A DNA stretch of 64,000 nucleotides from Bacteroidales bacterium (GCA_035647615.1 DASRND010000011.1:25985-89984), one strand, 5' to 3'. Shown: positions 55,263 to 63,305, numbered from the stretch's first letter. Notes: a model not told the origin generated them from the sequence alone. Numbers and translations are program-made.

Positions 55263-56522
55263 TTACTGGTCGTGGTAGGGGCGGATAAATGCGCGGGCTT
55301 CGGGGAATTCTGTTTCGGCCATCTGTAGGATTTCTTCGAGTTGCTGTCGCAAATTTTTGAGTTCTGTCCGGTGGCTTTTCAGGTTACGTATCAGCATCGT
55401 GAGCGCATCCAGCGATTCGTCGATGGTGAGGAGCGCTACTTTGGCAGAGCCATTCATGTCGCGGCCGCCATCGTCGACGTTTTCGTCGTCATAAAAACTT
55501 ATCATCGCGCGCTGCAGTTTTATTAAGATAAAAAAATGAAATCGTTGCAGAACCTCTTCTGCCTCGGCCACCGCTTCAGAATAGCCACGGGCAAGATGAT
55601 GCGCGAGGTCGTCGCCAAGTTCTTCGTCTCGTTTCTTGAGCCATAAATCCATGTGTATTGCGAAAACTCCGGTTTGTTGCATCAGCGGATGACGTTTGGC
55701 CTTGCTGTGTGGCGAGAAGAAATCGTCATCCTCCGTGTCAAAATCTCCCTCGTCTTCTGACCATTCAGCATCAAAATCCGCATCCTGACTCTCATTGTCG
55801 TTAAAGAGTCCATCTTCCTGATCTTCGTCAAAAGGCCATTTCTCCATCTCTTCCGCGGGAATATTGCCATCCGGATATTTCTCGAGCAAACCCTCCATTT
55901 TCTCTTCGGTAATGGCCACATAACACATGCGCCTGAACGGGCAACGTTCACACCAGCGGTCGCAATAGTTTTGAATGCCTTCCAGCACCGAGTCTTTATC
56001 AAATTTCATGGGCCAGCCCTCATCTAATGGTGTCACAGCCCCCATCAGATTACTGAAGTCCTCATCCTGATCCTCCAATTCATTGCATTCGTCGCAATAT
56101 CCCGGAAACGGGCAGTGATTTTCTTCGTCGTACTGGCAAAATTCGATATGTACTGTGCCGGTTATCACATGCACGTAATCATCGTCCCAGATATCGCGCA
56201 AAGCATCATAAAACATTCTGTCGGGGAGGCCGTCGGGAACATCAGGTTCAAAATTATAGACAAGCAGCAGATAGAGCATCTCGGGCATCAGCTTGCTGAG
56301 GTGTTCGTTGGAAAGCAGATGCGAATCGGGTAACAGGTTGGAGGCGATGCCCAGGATCGTCGAAAGGGGCTGAAGCTCACCGTTAATGTATTGTTCACGG
56401 GCTTCCATCTCTATTTCGTTAGCCTGCCACGTAGGCAAACTCTTGTCTTCCAGCGGGTCAGGAGGCGCTGCTTCTGCTGCTGCGCGTATGTCGTCGATGA
56501 GTTGTGAGATGTATCGATCCAT
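55263..56522 (-). CDS. Acidic protein with two Cys clusters, unknown
   Basis: 419 residues, cytosolic, highly acidic. Two cysteine groups are prominent: EFCQYDEENHCPFPGYCDECNELE (about residues 127-150) and YCDRWCERCPFRRMCYVAI (about 182-200). Each has four or more Cys in a CxxC-like pattern and could bind zinc or an Fe-S cluster. Between ~215 and 265 is a long Asp/Glu run (DEDQEDGLFNDNESQDADFD), then a helical C-terminal half (LARGYSEAVAEAEEVLQRFHFFILIKLQRAM). I do not recognise a family. Divergent from the acyl-CoA synthetase. Confidence 0.75.
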   Translation of the reverse strand: MDRYISQLIDDIRAAAEAAPPDPLEDKSLPTWQANEIEMEAREQYINGELQPLSTILGIASNLLPDSHLLSNEHLSKLMPEMLYLLLVYNFEPDVPDGLPDRMFYDALRDIWDDDYVHVITGTVHIEFCQYDEENHCPFPGYCDECNELEDQDEDFSNLMGAVTPLDEGWPMKFDKDSVLEGIQNYCDRWCERCPFRRMCYVAITEEKMEGLLEKYPDGNIPAEEMEKWPFDEDQEDGLFNDNESQDADFDAEWSEDEGDFDTEDDDFFSPHSKAKRHPLMQQTGVFAIHMDLWLKKRDEELGDDLAHHLARGYSEAVAEAEEVLQRFHFFILIKLQRAMISFYDDENVDDGGRDMNGSAKVALLTIDESLDALTMLIRNLKSHRTELKNLRQQLEEILQMAETEFPEARAFIRPYHDQ

Positions 56523-56832
56523 GATGTTGCAATTGTTAGAAAATTCAAAAGTAACAAATTCCTGAGGTGGAATTCATTCAGGGTTTTAATTTGAGATTTA
56601 TTTACACTGGTGTCCGGTTAAAAGGAAATTATGTTTACCGGACAACAGTGATTTATTTATTAATAATCCAACTTTACCAATCTTTGCCATACTAAGAGAT
56701 CGAAATTAGAGCCGGTTATTTATAAAAATCTGTAATAGGATGGAAATTGTTAAAAAGAATGAGCCGGTCAAAAGATGGTAATTTCGTATCTTGCGTGCTT
56801 ATTTTTTAGTCAATTTCTTTATTAAAAAACAA
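56523..56832. other. Divergent spacer with IS-end-like inverted repeat
   Basis: No gene. 56605-56650 contains CACTGGTGTCCGGTTAAA and TTTACCGGACAACAGTG as near-perfect inverted arms around AGGAAATTATG. It could be a joined pair of insertion-sequence ends, a terminator, or an operator. A weak promoter-like TATCTTGC lies near 56788. Confidence 0.45.
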
Positions 56833-58509
56833 ATGCCTATGAAACGCAAGGATAAAAAGGATACCAAAAACGAAAGCACTTACCTGAGCGATCTTTTTAG
56901 CGACGCAATAAAGAAGAATTGGAAAAAGCCCGCTTTTAGCAACTATGGCGCCGATACGCTGACTTTTGGCGAGGTGGCCGAACGCATCGATTTTTTGCAT
57001 CGATTTTTTAAAGAAGAGAAGATCGACAAAGGTGATAAAATTGCTTTGCTGGGGACTAACTCGGCTGCCTGGGGCATTGCTTTTATCGGCATCATAACTT
57101 ATGGCGCCGTTGTGGTACCTATCCTGCCCGATTTCTCTACCGAAAATGTGCATCACATTGTCAATCATTCCGACTCTAAAATTCTCATTGTTTCATCAGC
57201 TATTTATGATCGACTCGAGATCGATCATTTAAAGACGCTCACCTGCATCCTGGAACTTCGCAATTTTAGTTTGCTGCACGAAAAAGGAACCAAAACTGCA
57301 CAGGCATTTCAGCGTGTGGAGCAGCAAAGCACTTCGGTGGCGCTGAGTCCGGATGATCTCCGCTACCATCAGGGAAAGCCTGAGGATTTGTGTATAATAT
57401 CTTACACCAGCGGCACCTCCGGATTTACCAAAGGCGTGATGCTGCCGCAGCGAAGCCTTTATAGCAACATCATTTTTGCGCGTGAAAATATGCCACTTGA
57501 AGCCGGAAACCAAATTGTTTCGTTTTTGCCTCTGGCGCATGTTTTTGGGTTGTTGTTCGAGTTTTTGTTTCCTTTTACTATGGGATGTCATATTACTTTT
57601 CTCGCCAAAATTCCCTCGCCGGCCATCGTCACTAAAGCTTTTGGCGAAATCAAGCCGCACCTGATCTTGTCGGTGCCGCTGGTGATCGAAAAAATTTATA
57701 AAAAGAAAATCGTTCCCAAGCTCGACAAGCCGATGATGAAGATGCTGCTCAAGACGCCGGTGGTGGGCGAGGTTATCCGGCGGCGGGTGAACAAAACGCT
57801 GACGGATACTTTTGGTGGACAATTTCGTGAGATCGTTATCGGCGGGGCACCTTTGAGCGAGGACGTGGAGAACTTTTTCCGCAAAATTGGATTCCGTTTC
57901 ACCGTTGGTTATGGCATGACCGAATGTGGTCCGCTGATTAGTTATGTGGCCTGGGATAAATCGCGCTCTCGCTCGGCAGGCTTGGTGGTGGACAGGATGA
58001 AGATGAAAATTGTGCGTCCGGACACCGACACCGGCATTGGCGAAATAATGGTGAAAGGCAGCAATATGATGACCGGATATTATAAAAATGAAGCTGCCGA
58101 TAAAGAGGCTTTTACCAAAGACGGCTGGCTGAAAACCGGCGACCTGGGCTACATCGACAGCGATGGATTCCTGTATATAAAAGGGCGCAGCAAGAATATG
58201 ATTTTGGGGCCGTCGGGGCAAAATATCTATCCCGAAGAGATCGAAGCCAAAATCTCCAACATGCCCTGCGTGCAGGAATGCGTGGTGAAGATGCACAAAG
58301 ACAAACTCTTGGCCATGATTTATCCCGACCGCGAAGCGATGGAATGCGGCAAGCTCGACTTTCAGGATATCGACAAAAAGATGAAAGAGGGTCTCAAAGA
58401 ACTTAACGAGGAGTTGCCGCGCTTTGCACAAATCACCGACGTAGAAATTGTGGACGTAGAGTTTGTAAAAACACCCAAGAAAAACATCAAGCGGTATCTG
58501 TACACGTGA
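56833..58509 (+). CDS. AMP-dependent acyl-CoA synthetase (long-chain type)
   Basis: About 558 residues from ATG 56833; a second ATG at 56839 is equally possible. Adenylate-forming enzyme that activates a fatty acid with ATP and CoA. Motifs: A3 loop ISYTSGTSGFTKGVMLP (near 188-204), A5 YGMTECGP, A7 TGDLGYIDSDGFLYIKGR, A8/linker SKNMILGPSGQNIYPEEIE, and the catalytic Lys in TPKKNIKRYLYT at the end. Shorter than the 640-residue FadD-type but complete. Cytosolic or membrane-associated. Followed by a GCGC tract and then the cassette region. Confidence 0.92.
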   Translation: MPMKRKDKKDTKNESTYLSDLFSDAIKKNWKKPAFSNYGADTLTFGEVAERIDFLHRFFKEEKIDKGDKIALLGTNSAAWGIAFIGIITYGAVVVPILPDFSTENVHHIVNHSDSKILIVSSAIYDRLEIDHLKTLTCILELRNFSLLHEKGTKTAQAFQRVEQQSTSVALSPDDLRYHQGKPEDLCIISYTSGTSGFTKGVMLPQRSLYSNIIFARENMPLEAGNQIVSFLPLAHVFGLLFEFLFPFTMGCHITFLAKIPSPAIVTKAFGEIKPHLILSVPLVIEKIYKKKIVPKLDKPMMKMLLKTPVVGEVIRRRVNKTLTDTFGGQFREIVIGGAPLSEDVENFFRKIGFRFTVGYGMTECGPLISYVAWDKSRSRSAGLVVDRMKMKIVRPDTDTGIGEIMVKGSNMMTGYYKNEAADKEAFTKDGWLKTGDLGYIDSDGFLYIKGRSKNMILGPSGQNIYPEEIEAKISNMPCVQECVVKMHKDKLLAMIYPDREAMECGKLDFQDIDKKMKEGLKELNEELPRFAQITDVEIVDVEFVKTPKKNIKRYLYT

Positions 58510-58573
58510 TGCAGGGCGCGGGGCGCAAAGAGAATGGGGTTGTGTTTTCTTTCAGGAAGGGTTTTTTGGGTTG

Positions 58574-58714
58574 GGGGTTGACGTTTATGGCGATGAGCAG
58601 TAGCGGATTTCACGTCGAAATGGTCTGTCCAAAGGACAGGACTTTCTACTTAAATCTGCGGTTTCAATGAAACACTGAACCCGCTATTGCCTATGCGTCG
58701 GTGTTGTAGCACGT
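58574..58714. repeat. attC-like inverted repeat, element 0 (weak)
   Basis: Left arm GGCGATGAGCAGTAGCGG and right arm CCGCTATTGCCTATGCGTC pair imperfectly, and the right end reads GTTGTAGCAC. Its core partly mirrors the left end of the next element (GGTGCTAAC) but has two extra bases. It marks the left edge of the AT-rich cassette region. Weaker than the other three. Confidence 0.45.
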
Positions 58715-58761
58715 TATTGTTTTATATTCTTTAATAATGCTATATTTTCATTTCAGTCAAG

Positions 58762-59265
58762 TCACCCCCAGCGTACTAATACTTTCTCATCCCAGGTTGA
58801 AGCCCATTTTTTTGTTTCAGGATCTCCATTTATTATTTTTTCAATTATTTCCCATTTGTTTCTTGTTTGGTCTGCTGCTGCTTTTGGCAGAAAAAAAATT
58901 TTTCTTGAGAACTCGGGTTTTACAAATTCTGAGACCCAAAGTGATGGCACTACGTAAACATCTGGCTCAACGTTTTCATCCCATTTAAAATCCACAAAAA
59001 CATACCAAAAGTCAGTTGAATGTCTGCCAATCACTCCTACATTTACATCCCATTCGTATCCTTCGTTTCCGTATCTCTTTTTTCTATATGCTCCTTGGCT
59101 TGTTTTTACCTGAATCGAAATACTTTTTAATCCTTGATTTGAACTTATGATTAGGTCAACATTTGGCATGTTTCCTACTGTAAGTCCAACGTAATAATTT
59201 TTTCTAGCTAATTTATAAGCTACATAATGTTCTCCCGATTCACCAATAAATTTAGTTTTTGACAT
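58762..59265 (-). CDS. PD-(D/E)XK-like nuclease-fold protein in a cassette
   Basis: 167 residues. FIGESGEHYVAYKLARKNYYVG supplies an early Glu; NVDLIISSNQGLKSISIQVKTS has the Asp and a Q-V-K in place of E-x-K. This order (E...D...Q/E-x-K, then KTS) is that of the PD-(D/E)XK superfamily, here with Gln substituting Glu, as in several Vsr/hypothetical branches. The remainder (DFWYVFVDFKWD, DVYVVPSLWVSEFV) is a typical C-terminal strand-helix. Activity is inferred from motifs only. It sits alone between attC-like elements 0 and 1, in AT-rich DNA unlike the preceding genes. Confidence 0.7.
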   Translation of the reverse strand: MSKTKFIGESGEHYVAYKLARKNYYVGLTVGNMPNVDLIISSNQGLKSISIQVKTSQGAYRKKRYGNEGYEWDVNVGVIGRHSTDFWYVFVDFKWDENVEPDVYVVPSLWVSEFVKPEFSRKIFFLPKAAADQTRNKWEIIEKIINGDPETKKWASTWDEKVLVRWG

Positions 59266-59283
59266 ATTTCCTTTTATTAAATT

Positions 59284-59419
59284 GGTGCTAACGTTTTGCA
59301 GCTACCCGAAGGGCGGGATTTTTAGCACTAAACTTCATTCGGAGAACTGAACTTTCGGCTTGCATAAATGTGTCTGCGAAGCACGAAACCCCGCCTTTTG
59401 GGTAGGTGCTGTTGTGCGT
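59284..59419. repeat. attC-like inverted repeat, element 1
   Basis: Left arm GGTGCTAAC (59284-59292), then GCAGCTACCCGAAGGGCGGG. The right arm CCCCGCCTTTTGGGTAGGTGC ends in GTTGTGCGT (59411-59419). The arms are imperfect, with extra unpaired bases on the left (GTTTT), as in integron attC sites. The terminal GTTGTGCGT is the exact reverse complement of ACGCACAAC, which begins element 2. Confidence 0.75.
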
Positions 59420-59517
59420 TCGTTCTTCTCTTCTAACGAAGCGATGTCCTCCAATGTCAGTACATAACTGTTCACGAAACGATAAACAAAAAGCGTGTTG
59501 CAGTATCAAGTTTGTCA

Positions 59518-60588
59518 TCATATTTCCTCTGTTTTGATAAACTGTGAAAAGTATTTATGTTTGGTGGCATTGTTTTTCAAAATGATTGTCAACACCTTTT
59601 CAGTAAAGGAAATAATCTCTTGAACATTTAGTATTTTGAAGTCTGATATTGTTTGTCTGTAAGCAAGTAATCGCCATTGATTTGCAGTTAACTCATTTTC
59701 TAAATTACTTTCAAAACCGTCTGCGACAAGATTATTTTTTATTTCTTTAAACTCATTGTCGATTTGGAGTAAATTTTTGTGTTCAGGGTCTATATCAAAG
59801 AAGAAAGCTAATTCAGGAAGATTCTTTTTAAAAATTATTCCGTGGTCGTCTATGTCATAATACAAGCATATTGCACCAAATTGTTCATAAGTAGAATTAT
59901 CAGTATTCTTTAATGAAATTTCTGCTCCCTTTCTGCCCCAAGCGTCTGAATAATGTAATTTGATATTATTGAACCCGAATTTAGAAAAATCAATATCGTG
60001 AATGAAATTTTGAAAGATGCTACTAATTTTCAAGTCAAAGTTAATTTTTAAATACTCACAATAAATTTGTATTTCTTCAGAATATATTTCTCCAAGTTCG
60101 TCAAATTCACCAGATTTTTTTCCATACTCGACAAATTGTTGAACAATTGGATTGTCTTGAAAGTTTTTCTTTAAATACAGTGAAATTTCTTGCCATGTTC
60201 TAAAAACAATTCGTGGGTCTCCAATTTCTTTTACAATTTCAATGTCAGATTTTCTTGGTGAGGTTACAAGTAGTAAATCACTTTCACTACATTGTTTTAA
60301 ATGTCCGATTAGTTGGTCTGCGTCTAATCCTCTTCTATTTGTTTTGTTTTCATAGAAAACTGTAATTTGTTTTGCGTTAGACAATTTTATATCAAAACTA
60401 CCATCAGGATTTGTTTCTCCGCCACCGTATACCGTTTTAATTCCAATGATTGGTTTTTCTGAAGTCTGCTTGCTTGTCAAGTAGTCAATAAATTGATTGC
60501 TGTTTAAGATTTCAAGAATTGCAAAAAAATTGTAAGTCAGTTTATTCTCGGGCTGTTGATACGAATTAAGGAAGATATTTGTCGTCAT
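59518..60588 (-). CDS. PD-(D/E)XK-like protein in a cassette
   Basis: 356 residues. N-terminal PENKLTYNFFAILEIL and then DGSFDIKLSNAKQITVFYENKT fit a PD-(D/E)XK core: Asp in SFDIKL and E-x-K in YENKT (residues ~70-90), followed by GLDADQLIGHL. Downstream LLLVTSPRKSD and VFRTWQEISLYL add the usual alpha/beta core. The C-terminal ~220 residues (FVEYGKKSGEFDEL to IKTEEI) are unrecognised and mostly strand-rich. It resembles restriction- or defence-associated proteins of unknown target. It occupies cassette 2 alone, with no partner methylase. Confidence 0.6.
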   Translation of the reverse strand: MTTNIFLNSYQQPENKLTYNFFAILEILNSNQFIDYLTSKQTSEKPIIGIKTVYGGGETNPDGSFDIKLSNAKQITVFYENKTNRRGLDADQLIGHLKQCSESDLLLVTSPRKSDIEIVKEIGDPRIVFRTWQEISLYLKKNFQDNPIVQQFVEYGKKSGEFDELGEIYSEEIQIYCEYLKINFDLKISSIFQNFIHDIDFSKFGFNNIKLHYSDAWGRKGAEISLKNTDNSTYEQFGAICLYYDIDDHGIIFKKNLPELAFFFDIDPEHKNLLQIDNEFKEIKNNLVADGFESNLENELTANQWRLLAYRQTISDFKILNVQEIISFTEKVLTIILKNNATKHKYFSQFIKTEEI

Positions 60589-60660
60589 TTTTTCTATATT
60601 AAAAAGGTCAATGTTAATTTTTTGCAGTCATTTTCAAGTTTGTACTGTCTCCATTGAATG

Positions 60661-60793
60661 ACGCACAACGGTTGGCGGTATGGCCAGTAAGGGATTGCGG
60701 GCGATGTCCTATCAAGTTACACGAAAATTGAAGCGGGCAACAAACCTTCGCATACCACTGAAACCCTTATTGGCTATACCGCGTGTTAGCTGC
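60661..60793. repeat. attC-like inverted repeat, element 2
   Basis: Starts ACGCACAAC (60661-60669) then GGTTGGCGGTATGGCCAGTA; ends TTATTGGCTATACCGCGTG and GTTAGCTGC (60785-60793). GCGGTATGGCCAGTAAGGG pairs with CCCTTATTGGCTATACCGC; the left arm carries 2-3 extra bases. It shares inner sequence (GGATTGCGGGC, then CCTATC-AGTTACAC) with element 3. Its right end is the reverse complement of the left end of element 3. Only 7 bases separate it from the ABC-F stop. Confidence 0.85.
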
Positions 60794-60800
60794 TGTATTT

Positions 60801-62390
60801 TTATAAATTAATTGTTCTTTCTATGTTTATTTGCTCTAAAAAAGTTTCATCGTGCGAAATGACAATCAATGTACCCTGATAATCATTGATGGCATTTGTT
60901 AGTATTTCTATGTTATAAATATCCAAATTATTGGTCGGTTCGTCCAAGATTATGATGTCTGGCGATTGATTGTAAATGCTTAAACAACATAACATCAAAC
61001 GCATTCTTTCCCCACCACTTAAAGCATTGCAAGGCTTGTCCCAATCTTCTTTTGGGAACAAAAACCTATTTAGTCTTATTTTTATTTCGTGTTCCTGCAA
61101 TGCAAAAGTATTAAATTGCTGTGACTGCTCATAAACTTTTCGGTTGTTATCTATTAACGAATAATCTTGGTCAATATAAACCGATTTGTTTTCTGCAATA
61201 AAGACTGTGCCGATTTGCGGTACAAGATATCCCAAAATCATTTTTATTAAAGTCGTTTTACCAGAACCGTTTGCTCCTTTTACAGATATTCGTTCCCCAC
61301 TAACAATTTGAAAATTCAAATTTTCTCTCCATAAATAGTTTTCGGTTGTGTACCCGAAATTAATACTATTTGCAATAAAAAGATTTTTGCCTCTATGAAG
61401 TTTTGAATTGTCAAATCCAAACTTCATTTGGTTAATTTCAGAAAGGGAAGAACGCAACTTTTGTAATTCAGTTCTGACAATTCCTATTTTTTCTGTGTGA
61501 ACACCCGCTATTTTAGCAGTACTTAACTCTGCACTGTTTTTCATAGCATTGGAAACTATTTTAGGAAGCCCCGCTTTACCACTACTTTTTTTTGCTCGTG
61601 TGTCCAGTTTTCTTTGACGTTCCAAAGTTTCACGTTGTTTCTCTTTGGCTTTTTTCAAGTCCTTTTCCTTGCTTTGAATATCTTGGTTAAGCGCATTTAT
61701 TTCAATTTGTTTTTGTTCCTTATAAAAGTCGTAATCACCACCATAGACTTTAATTCCATTTGAGTTTAATTCGCAAACGGTATCTAAGAGGTTCAGTAAT
61801 TTTCTGTCGTGGCTTACGATAACCAAAGTACTTTCTGTAGATTGAATATAATCATACAACAGTTGCCTGCCAAAAATATCCAAATGATTGCTTGGTTCGT
61901 CCAGCAAAACCAACTCATATTGATGGATAGAAATGCCTGCGAGAAAAACTTTTGTCTTCTGTCCTCCACTAAGGGTGTCCATTTTTTGAGACAAGTCTAA
62001 ATTGGATAAATGCCAATAGTTCAGAGCATCTTTACAACGGTCTTCTAATGTCCAGTCATCATTAAGCAGGTTGAAATTTTCTTCACTTATGTTTCCGTTC
62101 AAAATTTCATTTAAGGCATTTAACTTATTTTCAATCCTTAATGCCTGAGCAATGCTCAAATGGTTAAACTGTCCGCAAATTTGTGGGATATAATACGGTT
62201 CCGCATCAACATTTATTTTACCGCCTGACGGTTCTAATTCTTTAGCAATAATTTTCAACAACGTTGATTTTCCAACTCCGTTGCTACCAATCAAAGCTAT
62301 TTTGTCGTGGTTGTTTATCGTTAGGTTGATGTCAGTAAACAGCAAATCTTTATTAGGGTGTGTATATGATACACTATGTAAAGTCAACAT
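60801..62390 (-). CDS. ABC-F family ATPase carried as a cassette
   Basis: 529 residues from ATG 62390; a GTG at 62423 would add MSVSFFIKKEI. Two ABC cassettes with no membrane domain: Walker A IGSNGVGKSTLLKI and KGANGSGKTTLIKM; signatures TLSGGQKTKVFLAG and ALSGGERMRLMLC; Walker B LVLLDEPSNHLD and IIILDEPTNNLD. A coiled linker (~240-300, rich in Lys/Glu/Gln) separates them, as in ribosome-protection ABC-F proteins (Vga/Lsa/Msr type) and in other ABC-F factors. It differs in linker and length from EttA encoded at 28.5 kb. Antibiotic protection is possible but not shown. Flanked by elements 2 and 3. Confidence 0.85.
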   Translation of the reverse strand: MLTLHSVSYTHPNKDLLFTDINLTINNHDKIALIGSNGVGKSTLLKIIAKELEPSGGKINVDAEPYYIPQICGQFNHLSIAQALRIENKLNALNEILNGNISEENFNLLNDDWTLEDRCKDALNYWHLSNLDLSQKMDTLSGGQKTKVFLAGISIHQYELVLLDEPSNHLDIFGRQLLYDYIQSTESTLVIVSHDRKLLNLLDTVCELNSNGIKVYGGDYDFYKEQKQIEINALNQDIQSKEKDLKKAKEKQRETLERQRKLDTRAKKSSGKAGLPKIVSNAMKNSAELSTAKIAGVHTEKIGIVRTELQKLRSSLSEINQMKFGFDNSKLHRGKNLFIANSINFGYTTENYLWRENLNFQIVSGERISVKGANGSGKTTLIKMILGYLVPQIGTVFIAENKSVYIDQDYSLIDNNRKVYEQSQQFNTFALQEHEIKIRLNRFLFPKEDWDKPCNALSGGERMRLMLCCLSIYNQSPDIIILDEPTNNLDIYNIEILTNAINDYQGTLIVISHDETFLEQINIERTINL

Positions 62391-62544
62391 AATTTCTTTC
62401 TTTATAAAAAATGAAACACTCACAGCAAAATATTCTACTGTACTTTTTTATCTATATGTGAAAGAAATTATTTTTTCATCCCTACTGACTGTTTAGTTTT
62501 AGATTTTGCAAATATATAAAATTATGTGGCAGCTTCCTAATATT

Positions 62545-62679
62545 GCAGCTAACGGATGGCGGTATGAAATCGTTGGGGATTGCGGGCTATTTACCTATCC
62601 AGTTACACTGAACTTAATGCGTGGCAGGATGTTTGAATAACCACTTAAACCCCAATGTTTTATACCGCGTGTTACCGCC
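62545..62679. repeat. attC-like inverted repeat, element 3
   Basis: Starts GCAGCTAAC (62545-62553) then GGATGGCGGTATGAAATC, ends CCAATGTTTTATACCGCGTG and GTTACCGCC (62671-62679). GCGGTATGAAATCGTTGGGG pairs with CCCCAATGTTTTATACCGC. Inner sequence is homologous to element 2. By the same rule, the next element outside the window should begin with GGCGGTAAC. Between the ABC-F gene and 62831 there is no other gene. Confidence 0.85.
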
Positions 62680-62831
62680 TGGTGTTCTTTGTTTTCCATC
62701 ATTTTTTCTTTCAATTTGCTACACTGTTTCTGACTGCCGTGCGTTTGGACAGACACACTCTTTGACAAGCTTTGGTTTTAGCGTTGGCTCGTGGGGCTTG
62801 GCAATGTGTGTGACTGTGAAGCGTGGGCATA

Positions 62832-63305
62832 TTATTGTCTTTTAGCACTTTGAATTACGAATTTTGAAAACATTTTTACAAGGTCTAAAAAGAGCCAAAT
62901 TGACCAAAATGTCAAAAACCAAATTAATCCGCTTAGAATCGTTTTAAAGCTAATAGTTGTATTGAAAAATGAATATTCTTTGATTGTAGCTGGTTCAATT
63001 AATGAGTATATCAAAATTAAGATTATGGCTGATGCAAAGGTCAAAGTTGATATTTCAAACTTACCTACTAATTGGTGCAGCAAAGATTTTGAATTATCAT
63101 CTGGTGCTTCCTTTTTATATAAATCCTTTGAGAAATTAGATGTTGCAATTATTGATAAAGCTGTTATAGTAAAGCCAATTGTAACTGATAGAAAAGTCAA
63201 AATATGACCAAAAGTTGCGGAGTTATCAAAATGCAAATAGGTGGATAAGAGAAAAATTACACCTATTGAAAAAAGATATTTTGATATGTATTTAACCGTT
63301 TGCAT
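62832..63305 (-). CDS. Small four-helix membrane protein, unknown
   Basis: 157 residues, about four hydrophobic helices: YLFSIGVIFLLSTYLHF, ILTFLSVTIGFTITALSIIAT, STLTFASAIILILIYSLIE and ILSGLIWFLTFWSIWLFLDLV. A charged loop (NFSKDLYKKEAPDDNSK) sits between the second and third. No family recognised. Its start overlaps the end of the upstream gene by 14 bases, so the two are translated together. Accessory DNA, in the fourth cassette. Confidence 0.7.
   Translation of the reverse strand: MQTVKYISKYLFSIGVIFLLSTYLHFDNSATFGHILTFLSVTIGFTITALSIIATSNFSKDLYKKEAPDDNSKSLLHQLVGKFEISTLTFASAIILILIYSLIEPATIKEYSFFNTTISFKTILSGLIWFLTFWSIWLFLDLVKMFSKFVIQSAKRQ

Noticed and set aside
57229..58431. 400-codon minus-strand frame inside the acyl-CoA synthetase
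   Set aside because: The plus strand carries all adenylate-forming motifs; the antisense product is His/Arg-rich and low in structure.
59288..59521. 77-codon minus-strand frame between two cassette genes
   Set aside because: It runs through attC-like element 1; the sequence is explained by the inverted repeat and does not look protein-like.
62621..62845. 74-codon plus-strand frame after the ABC-F cassette
   Set aside because: Overlaps element 3 and repetitive-looking cassette 5' sequence; no motif or start context supports it.
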